The translations under genes were made by a program, and so were the position numbers. From NCBI GenBank assembly GCA_027382625.1, contig JAJKFJ010022690.1, positions 80,673 to 144,672 on the forward strand: DNA of 64,000 bases. The letters run 5' to 3'. Below the pieces are notes generated by a model. The model worked only from the letters and a program-made list of their open reading frames with translations. It searched no databases and was not told where the DNA came from. The stretch comes from Tetmemena sp. SeJ-2015. Its lineage: Eukaryota > Ciliophora > Spirotrichea > Sporadotrichida > Oxytrichidae. Of the stretch, positions 57,101-64,000 are shown piece by piece; position 1 is the stretch's first letter; each line of letters begins with the position of its first letter.

Positions 57101-58671
57101 AGCTCTTAGAAAGATAACCATTTTCTTGGCTGCTCGCTTAGCGGCCACGTATTATCTGATTGAGAGTGCTAAATTTGCTTTAATAATTTTCTTGTCAGAT
57201 CTATCTGATGAAAAATCTTCATCCTTTTTGAAATTTGCAAGTTATAAGTTCTCTGACTTTTAATTAAACAAGAAGCATTTTAACACTTTATATAAGTAAG
57301 CTATCAATGTTTATCTTGCCTAAGTTTGTGATATATTTCAAGTTTTCTTTTCTCTAGATACCTCTTATGGACTTCAGTGAATTTGTAACTGATTACAGCG
57401 AGCGTTAAGTTTAAGAGAAAAAATGCTCCAATGAATACGATTGGGATAAAGATGAGAAACACCAGATAATGGGATGTCTTCATAAGATAGATCATTACTA
57501 CACTCCAGCCTTCCAAAGTAATGCACTGGAATATTGTCAACAGAGAGTAGAACACACTGTCAAAGCTAGTTATTCCTATCAAAAGCAAGTTAAAAAGAAG
57601 AAGAAATTAATTACCTAAATTAGGATTAGTCATTCTCTGTCCGCAGGCATAGCCAGCAGGGCAAGAGGTCGAAGCCCCACACAGTAGATCATTAGGGTGC
57701 AGTAATCCAGTGGAAATTTGGAAGCACCTATTTTGCATATATCCGGAAAGAATTATAGAATAAATATTTTTAAACAATTTGGAGTCCTCCAATTGCGAAG
57801 ATGAAAAAGAAGAACACCAAAATTATGATGGTATCTCTCAAAAGAGGAAAAGCTGAAATCAAAGCAGAAACTAGAAGTTTAAGACCTTCAATACTTATAT
57901 TTAAATACTAGTTATCGTTCTAAGAGGTCGTAATACTCTGAAGGCTCTCAATAATAAAAAATCAATGCCTGTAGATTCAAACTAGTCTCTAGCAGATATT
58001 GAAGCATGATTTATAGAACAACGAAGAAGTCGAGGAGGTTCCAATAGTCACGCAAATATGCGCCCTTATTTAATATGAATCCGTTTCCAAAAATCTTAAG
58101 GAAAAATTCCACAACATAGAGCACAGAGAAAAAGTCATCGAGTTGCTACCTCCATATAGTTACGTTGCTATTTGTAGGGTCATCGAGCGCCAATATCACA
58201 GAATTGCTTAGAATCACAAGCAAGAAAAAATACTCGAAATAACTTGACTTAACTAGCTTGGAGCTAGCTATCACGATTAATCTATGATATTTATAAAGGC
58301 ATCATTTTAGAATATAAAATGCTTTTTCTTAATTTAAAATTAATCAAATAGGTTACAATCTAGTTTTGAGGATAAATTTTCTCGTACTGAGGCAAGGATA
58401 TTAATCCTTCCAATCATTTAGCTTTTCAAATTCAGTCTTTTCAATAATTTTGAGGATCTCTTCATTTTGTCTGTTCATATGAGCCACAAGCTCCTCTATA
58501 GGCTTTAATTTAAACCAAAATTTCGGGCTAAATTTAAAGAGACTTTTCCCATATAGAATTTTAATTTTTTAACATAAATATATTCCCTATTTCAAAACTT
58601 ACGCTCTCTTTTAGAGAGATATAGGTCTTTTCTTTTCCAGTGCGAAAATTCTGAACGCTACAGCGCACCAT
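48115..58671 (-). CDS. Four-domain voltage-gated cation channel (CaV/NaV superfamily)
   Basis: Pore-forming alpha subunit with four 6-TM repeats. Start MVRCSVQNFRTGKEKTYISL at 58,671; a 74-bp intron follows. Domain I (about 58,290-57,300): YFEYFFLLVILSNSVILAL, S4 RAFRVLRPLRTI, pore QCITLEGWSVVMI. The I-II linker (57,300-53,100) is long, Gln/Ser-rich but coding (for example GVVEDEDFPDPSRYRPGRLR). Domain II (52,440-51,580): S4 AVRIFRTFRVLRVARLLRLF, pore LTLENW across a 10-bp IES, S6 IFIGNFILLNLFLAILL. Domain III (50,800-50,270): S4 ALKVLRLLRTLRPLRFI, pore FIVTSLQNWPDVMY. Domain IV (50,000-49,200): pore FKISTGEDWNYVMYDT. The C-terminal tail runs to TGA at 48,115. Predicted filter E-E-Q-E. In ciliates such channels drive ciliary reversal. 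Several frame breaks remain unresolved. Confidence 0.88.
51750..51764. other. Very short IES, 10 bp, pointer AATTT
   Basis: AATTT at 51,750-51,754 and 51,760-51,764. On the minus strand the pore codons read GAA AA...T TGG only after removing 10 bases, giving LTLENWNYILYD, the domain II selectivity region. Left in place, the frame shifts. Alternatives are an intron (no GT-AG) or an assembly artefact. Confidence 0.7.
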
Positions 58672-59030
58672 AGTTTGGCATCCTAATGAATTATTAAAGC
58701 TAAAGAAATAATTGTGAGTCTTACTTAAAATCTAGAGTTGAGTTCTATTTATGCGCTTCCATTTAAATTGTTTGTCTAGATTTTTAATGATTAGAAAGCT
58801 TTATAAATATTATAAGGTGGACAGTATTTTGAAACTTTTAATAAAATTTGAGAAAATAAATTTGTATCCCTTTTATTTTGGCAATTCTCTCTTTATTTCT
58901 AATTATAGTATAAGTATAATCATTTGTAAGCGAATTTGGCTTTCTATTTTGATTCATGATGACATTTTATAAAAATTGATTGAAGTTCTAAATATATTAT
59001 GAAAGTCGTAGTTTTTATTAAAAGCTAATT
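58672..59030. other. Intergenic, AT-rich, no gene seen
   Basis: Lies upstream of the channel start and downstream of the MDR gene stop (both minus strand). A 73-codon plus-strand frame is present but is AT-driven low complexity with no protein-like features. It likely holds the channel promoter. Confidence 0.5.
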
Positions 59031-60851
59031 TCATTCTATCTTTAAGAGTATCTTTCCTTCAGTAGCAATTGATTGAAACTCTTGTAAAGCGAGTTGATAG
59101 TCTCTAATAGAAACTTCTTTAACATATTATTAAAAAATAATGACAGCCAAATTTAAGTAGGGATAATTTATAAATAAGAGCACAAACTCTATTATATTTT
59201 TAAAATTAAGGTTTTAAATTTTTATGAGATGATAGAGCCATTTGCTAAAATTAAATATTGCTATTTTTGATGAATTGGAATCCTTATCTTTAAAATTTAT
59301 CAGAAAAGAGCATTAGAATATTTTAAAACTTTAATTAAGCTATAATTTAATTCTTAATTGGTTCTTTACTCATTACATAATTATCGTTTAAATTGACTGG
59401 TCTTTTGTGAGATTCTTTAGCTTTATTTAAAAGATGGCTCTTAGATAGGGTTACTCTCATACTCAAAAATGTAACAAAATTTAGGATTTGATCTATCATT
59501 TCATTCCAATTCCATATTAGCAATGAGGACAAAATTCAAAAAAAAATATTTATCTAATCAGTCAGATAATTTCATATGCAGAAATTAAAAATTTATATAA
59601 AAATAATTAAAGATGCAATACTAAAATATATGGCTCTATACAAAAATCTTTAATTTTATGGAAATATAAAAAATATACGCTAAAATATCTGAATTGTTAG
59701 AAAACAAGAATATCATATCAGAAATATTTAAATAAAAAATAAATATCAAGATTTATAATCACATGAAAAATTTCATATTTTTACAATATTATTTAAGCAA
59801 TACTAAGTGCTGAAAAATTAATCAAGATTGAATAATGGAGCTCCATTCTTAAAATCTTCTCTGACTCTTGCATAAAGGGCTTCTTTTTCCTCTTATTTAA
59901 TTCCCTCCAAATAAGGACCAAGCATAAAAAATTTAAAAAGCCCAAAACCTGTGACTTCTTTTTGAAAGAAAAGTATGTCTCCTGCATTAAGAACAAATGG
60001 ATCCTAAGTGAGGATTCCAGATACAACTAATAAAGACCTAGCAGGCATCAGCTCAAATATTTTTGCAGCAAGATCCCCTTAGATATAGTCATAAAGCACT
60101 AAAAATAATTGGAAGCACAGTTGGCTTGAGTTCTTAGATGAGAGCTTTAATTTCATCGAAGAAGGTGGGGGAAGAAGAGTTGAGAGCGTACTTAGCTGAG
60201 TGTTGCTCTTTCAGTTGTTTAACTTGCTCCTCCTTTCTGACTATATTTATAACATCGATTCCCTCGGCAGCACACACTCGCTAGAACATCTTTGCAAGTT
60301 TAAAATTAATTTAGATTGCTTAAAGTTGAGAAGAAGCTGCAGTGAGAATCACCGCCTTTGCGCCTTTTTATTAAGCGTATCTCAGTTGAACGAGAGCTGT
60401 TAGAGGGTTACCAAATGAGCTCGCAGCTAAAGCTAGGTCAGTCTCATCGTCAAGTAAGAAGCTATAAGTACCTATGTTAGCAAGCTTGTACTGACCCCAA
60501 GATTCATAGCAAAAGCATATCTTTTTACCCACAATATAAATTCAAAACAAGGTCTTGAGAAACTCCAGATCCCACTGCGACGATTGTCCCTGATCCATCT
60601 TATCCGAGTCTCTCTGGCTTCTAGACATAGATGAGGTACTAATCATAAGGATTCACTGAAGAGTATGCGCTTTTAATGATAATATGTAATTATTTTAATG
60701 ACAACTTAACCCTCTCCTGGAACTGGGATGGGCTCAGTTAAACCTATTCTTTAATAAATAATTTCTTCTTCTTGACTTAATGGATTACAAAGTCATAACC
60801 CCCTTCACTATTTTTCTTGAGAAAAGTATTAGTTGCTTGTGCCTCAACCAT
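59031..60851 (-). CDS. Zinc-less MDR / quinone-oxidoreductase-like protein
   Basis: NAD(P)H-dependent medium-chain reductase family. Start MVEAQATNTFLKKNSEGGYD at 60,851. The GroES-like N-terminal domain reads EPIPVPGEGQVVIK-SAYSSVNPYDQYL, then GQDGSGTIVAVGSGV, DLVGKKICFCYESWGQYKLA. The Rossmann part has SSFGNPLTALVQLRYAQQ and AKAVILTAASSQLQ. Then QEEKEALYARVREDFKNGAPLF and the last exon VSIRDYQLALQEFQSIATEG with KILLKIE, stop TGA at 59,031, which matches family C-termini. The catalytic zinc Cys/His ligands are not seen. Three IESs (16, 22 and 695 bp) break the frame. One further slip near 60,770 is unexplained. A tandem paralogue begins beyond 63.5 kb on the same strand. Confidence 0.85.
59136..59837. 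other. IES, 695 bp, pointer AATAATG
   Basis: AATAATG at 59,136-59,142 and 59,831-59,837. It separates NGAPLF from the last exon (VKEVSIRDYQLALQEFQ). Excision joins them, with one T short in the adjacent T-run. The neighbouring paralogue has the same junction within a few bases. The interior is very AT-rich with only spurious frames. Confidence 0.75.
60531..60550. other. Very short IES, 16 bp, pointer ACAA
   Basis: ACAA at 60,531-60,534 and 60,547-60,550. On the minus strand, removing 16 bases turns DLV...stop into DLVGKKICFCYESW, restoring the family sequence and frame. Confidence 0.8.
60671..60701. other. IES, 22 bp, pointer TTTTAATGA
   Basis: TTTTAATGA at 60,671-60,679 and 60,693-60,701. 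On the minus strand, removing 22 bases gives GEGQVVIKSAYSSVNPYDQY, the classic MDR N-terminal strand and loop; retained, the frame shifts. Confidence 0.88.
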
Positions 60852-61373
60852 GGTAATCTTTAATTTCTATTAATTTAATGTAATCGTCATTCTATCCCTT
60901 TAAAAAGCCCTATCACATTACTTAGAATTTCCTAGTTCTAATCTATTTGACCAAATAAAATATCTTCTTCTCATTCTTATGGTGAGATATAATTTAGACT
61001 TATTGAGGTGAATGGACAGAAAAATAAAAATTCTATTCTTAAATGACAACCACTGTAAAGTTGGACAATCTCGTTGCTAACTGTGATTTAGATAGACTGT
61101 GATGATTTATTTTTATTCTTTTAGATTTGCTCAGCTATACGAGGACTCAGCTTCTTTACTTTAAATATTTACTATTCTAGAAATTAAATTTTAAATAAAA
61201 AGTAAAATAAAATTATTAAAATCAGAATTCAAATACATTAAAACTTTAAAATCAATTTAGCAAAAGTTATTTGAATTGATTATATACAATTTATCTTTAT
61301 TTATTTCATATTAAAAGAAAAATAGACTTCTATTATATTTTCCCTTAATTTATAAATTAGAGAATACCAATTC
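60852..61373. other. Divergent intergenic region
   Basis: About 520 bp of AT-rich sequence between the MDR gene (-) and the next gene (+), so it should hold both promoters. No open frame, repeat or RNA gene was seen. Confidence 0.5.
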
Positions 61374-63212
61374 ATGATGGCGATAATAGCCGGAGTGTGT
61401 CTAATCCTACTAGTAACTTTGGTATGTACTTGTTGCTACTTCAAACGCAAAGTGAGGGTGTTTAGAGTTGCTCACTAAATTAATCCATCTAGTCAACTTA
61501 CAGACAAATTATTTATTCTTCCTAAGAACGCTGCTCCAAACTCTAATTTAGACTAAGATAGAAAGTCAAACTTCTCTCTTAGCAGCTGTCTTTCAATAAA
61601 AAAGAGGAAAAATTCACCTTCTCAAAGTAACATCAACAGAACTATTCCTGATTATCAAATATATATTCAATCAAGTAATATCATATTCCATTTAATACTA
61701 CGGTAAGTGAAATTATTATGACATTTCTTTAACTGATTGCTCTAAAGATGAGGAACAGACCTACTGAAAGAGGACTTTTAAGTGAGATTAAAGAGGCAAA
61801 TTAGATCCCCATAGACTACGCATACTCCAATTCAATTGAAGGAGAGGAGATAGGCTTTGAGAATTACTCTAACTAAGGAACACAGAGAATGGTCAATAAC
61901 TTTGTGAGAGAGAAATCTCTAACTAAGTAGCCTCCTTTAATGCTCCCTCCACCTCTTTCCAAAATTATAACATCAAAGTCTGGAGGTTCAATGAACATTA
62001 GTGGAGTTAACAATTAGATGAGTGGCCTAGCCATGTCAGATAGAAACTTGAGTCTGAATGATTAAGCAGGTCTCTCTTAATTCCTGGACCAATTTTATAA
62101 ATGCATTTGTTGACTATATATTGCTGATCATACTACATCTGAGAGACTTAGAAAAGCAGTAAACCTAGAGCAATCCTCAGAATAAGAATTTAGAGGGAGG
62201 AGGAAGAACTTATGCAGGTCGTTCGCAATGGTTTCAAGAATTGCTAGATTTAGATAGACAATACAAGCTAGAGAATTTCGTGGAGAGAGCAATCGATGCT
62301 CTGGAAGATAACAAACACCCCAACTCAAAGCTTTTGAACTAAATACTAGACACGATAGATCTCTTCAAGGATGAAGATTAATATGTGAATTGTTAAAATT
62401 TATGAGTTAGTAAGAAGTGACTCCACAAGAAATAAGGTGAACTCTCAGAACTCATTCAAAAAGGGCAGAACTCTGACAAAGTAATAGATCATCTAATCAA
62501 CAGAGTGGGGGCAGTCCAAGAAACCAAAATGCCCCAAATCTTAGGATTGGAGAGCTAGACATTTAGTCAATAATTAGTCCAACACAATACAATAACGATT
62601 CAGAATACTATCAAGGAGTAGACTAACAAAGAAACCTATCATAGTTTGCATTTTTTAAACCCAAAGTACGTCAACTTCTAAGAATTTTATAGACTATAAT
62701 ATTTTAAACTAGTTTAGCTCAAGCAAACGACTGCCTCCAGCTTAGCTCAATATGTTTAGATCTACTTGTATTTTAATTTATCAGAGTCACCTGAAGTGAA
62801 ACTTAACAAGTAGAATTTTTAATCACAGATTCAATCAAAGTTGGCAGAGAGTCTCAGGAAATCGAAAATTCTCCCTTTGAACACTCTAGCTACGAATAGA
62901 TCCAATTTTCTTTAGGACTTTTCGAGCCATCACAAATAGCTGCAGGTGAGACCTCAAAATACAGTACTTCAAACTCAGAAAACAAAGTTTCCCCTCTCTG
63001 GCTTAATTTATATTTTGGTAGCAGAGCTAATCATGTTGCCACTTCAAGCTTCTAAGCTAATCCAGTTAGTAGTAGCAGCAATTCTTAAACTTATCTTTTA
63101 TATTCTATGCAATAAAAATGCAAGTTATATTTTACTAGTCACCTTTCAATCCAATATAAAACACGATAAGAAATATGGTGCGCCAATAGCTAGATAAAAA
63201 ACGCCTCTCTGA
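61374..63212 (+). CDS. Membrane-anchored Gln/Ser-rich protein, unrecognised
   Basis: Starts MMAIIAGVCLILLVTLVCTC at 61,374, a signal anchor followed by the basic YFKRKVRVFR. A Ser/Asn-rich stretch runs to about 61,700, then an intron of about 45 bp (61,705-61,750). Helical blocks follow: RPTERGLLSEIKEANQIPID, WFQELLDLDRQYKLENFVER, AIDALEDNKHPNSKLLNQIL, LINRVGAVQETKMPQILGLE and a Gln-rich end, with stop TGA at 63,210. Frame changes near 62,110, 62,395 and 62,440 require introns, IESs or indels. No family recognised. The tail near 63,010-63,110 (LIYILVAELIMLPLQASKLI) is hydrophobic and may be a second membrane segment. Confidence 0.6.
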
Positions 63213-63515
63213 ATAAATTGACTATAAGAATATCCAACTACCCAAGCTCCAACTCTTTAAATATATTTTTCTAATTTATATACTCAAATTTAATTCTTGA
63301 AAAAGAAAAAATCTCAATCAATTTTAAATCATTAAGGATATTGCCAAATTTTCATAAATTTTGTAGTGTAACTTTCTTAAAATAAATGCTAATTTTCAAT
63401 ATTGTACTAACCTTTTATATTGCAATTTAATTTTTAAATAAAAATTAGGGAAGCTTTTATAAGAGTTTACAAATATTAGTCAAAGAAAATGAATCTTAAA
63501 TAAACAAACTATTTT
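63213..63515. other. Convergent intergenic region
   Basis: About 300 bp of AT-rich sequence between two converging genes; no feature seen. Confidence 0.5.
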
Positions 63516-64000
63516 TCAATCTATTTTAATTAGGATCTTTCCTTCTGAGGCATTTTACTAAAATTCTTGCAACGCTAACTAATAGTCCCTCACAGAAACT
63601 TCTTTAATATAGTTCGTATTGAAAATATAAAAATACCATTATGAATAGAGGTGCCCCATTTTTAAAGTCTACTCTTAATCTGTCTATCATCGCTTCATAG
63701 TCTTCTTTTGAGACTCCCTTTAAGTAAGAAGCAAGCAAAAAAAAACTTAAAATAAATGCCCAAATCCAGTTACTTCTTTTTGAGAGAAAAGTATGTCTCC
63801 AGCATTTAAAGTCAAAGGTTAATGGGTGAGAATTCCTAGAATAACAAACTAAGATTTTGCAGGTATTAGTTCAAAGATCTTTCCAGGAAAATCTCCTGAC
63901 AGATAATCAATCATCACATATGAAATATGTTAATGCACAGTTGGCTTGAGTTCTTAGATTAGAGCTTTAATTTCATCGAAGAAGGTTGGGGAAGAAGAGT
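63516..64000 (-). CDS. Zinc-less MDR-like protein, second paralogue, 5' part beyond the window
   Basis: C-terminal portion only. Reading from the window edge toward 63,516: a segment parallel to the first paralogue (SGDFPGKIFELIPAKS, LTLNAGDILFSQKEVTGFGH, DFKNGAPLF), a 22-bp IES, then NTNYIKEVSVRDYQLALQEF and QQNASEGKILIKID, stop TGA at 63,516. The DNA near 63,940-64,000 is almost identical to 60,120-60,180, showing a recent or gene-converted duplication. A slip near 63,740 (A-run) shifts frame. Role as for the first copy. Confidence 0.8.
63620..63645. other. IES, 22 bp, pointer TGAA
   Basis: TGAA at 63,620-63,623 and 63,642-63,645. On the minus strand, removing 22 bases joins NGAPLF to NTNYIKEVSVRDYQ in frame. 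It sits at nearly the same protein position as the 695-bp IES in the first paralogue. Confidence 0.8.

Noticed and set aside
58751..58972. A 73-codon plus-strand ORF
   Set aside because: AT-rich low complexity in the intergenic gap upstream of the channel gene, with no protein-like pattern.
59347..59532. A 61-codon minus-strand ORF
   Set aside because: It lies inside the 695-bp IES, is AT-driven and has no homologue in the paralogous gene.
1..64000. Reading the genes as pseudogenes because of many TAA/TAG codons
   Set aside because: TAA and TAG fall at glutamine-like positions in helicase, kinase, TTLL and transposase motifs, so they are sense codons; TGA ends the genes.
1..64000. Somatic (macronuclear) chromosome of a ciliate
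   Set aside because: Pointer-flanked inserts, a TBE-like element, a LINE in an exon and the absence of C4A4/G4T4 telomere arrays between genes favour germline DNA.
1..64000. Euplotes-type +1 programmed frameshifting as the cause of frame slips
   Set aside because: Euplotes uses TAA and TAG as stops and slips at AAA-TAA or AAA-TAG sites. Here both codons are glutamine, and the slips lie at plain homopolymers.
1..64000. CRISPR arrays, bacterial operons or prophage
   Set aside because: No regular spacer repeats, Shine-Dalgarno-led gene series or phage genes; introns, tRNA form and codon use are ciliate.

Overview
This window reads as germline (micronuclear) DNA of a spirotrich ciliate, most likely an oxytrichid such as Oxytricha, Tetmemena or Stylonychia. 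Three things support this. First, conserved proteins read through only if TAA and TAG are glutamine and TGA is the sole stop; introns are mostly 20-60 bp GT-AG, with a few longer candidates. Second, several conserved reading frames are broken by AT-rich inserts flanked by 4-9 bp direct repeats, and deleting the insert plus one repeat restores frame and conserved sequence. These are internal eliminated sequences (IESs) with pointers, from 10 to about 695 bp. Third, there is a GC-rich TBE-like transposon with the three TBE-type ORFs (zinc-finger/kinase-like, 22-kDa-like, 42-kDa DDE transposase), and a non-LTR retrotransposon sits inside an exon between 13-bp target-site duplications. Such elements are normally germline-limited in these ciliates. 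Many single-base frame slips fall at homopolymers and look like assembly errors rather than decay.

Layout. 1-5.1 kb: a decayed gene fragment, a SECIS-binding protein 2 gene (-) and a Gln-rich gene (-) with a 78-bp IES. 5.3 kb: tRNA-Gly(UCC). 5.8-12.9 kb: Gln/Ser-rich exons and a tubulin-tyrosine-ligase-like (TTLL) gene (+). 13.2-16.6 kb: an RTEL1-type helicase (+). 16.7-21.8 kb: a coiled-coil protein gene (+) carrying the LINE. 21.9-24.3 kb: two unrecognised genes (+). 24.4-29.5 kb: three tandem seven-transmembrane paralogues (+), the second split by a 458-bp IES holding a relative of the fragment at the window start. 29.6-31.5 kb: a NEK-type kinase (+) with a 32-bp IES. 31.7-34.3 kb: two unrecognised genes (+). 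34.3-38.1 kb: the TBE-like element. 38.3-40.9 kb: a Ser/Asn/Gln-rich gene (+). 41.2-44.2 kb: two minus-strand genes, one with an EF-hand. 44.4-47.8 kb: a second NEK-like kinase (-) with two small IESs. 48.1-58.7 kb: a four-domain voltage-gated cation channel (-). 59.0-60.9 kb: a zinc-less MDR/quinone-oxidoreductase-like gene (-) with three IESs. 61.4-63.2 kb: a membrane-anchored unknown (+). 63.5-64.0 kb: a second MDR paralogue (-) running off the end.

Functional themes are cilia and signalling (TTLL, NEK kinases, cation channel, 7TM proteins, EF-hand protein), telomere maintenance (RTEL1) and selenoprotein decoding (SBP2). No operon-like pathway grouping is visible. The common thread is germline architecture: genes cut by tiny IESs and invaded by elements that would be removed when the somatic nucleus forms. 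Exon and IES boundaries are hand-read; many multi-exon genes are given as outer spans with approximate internal structure.
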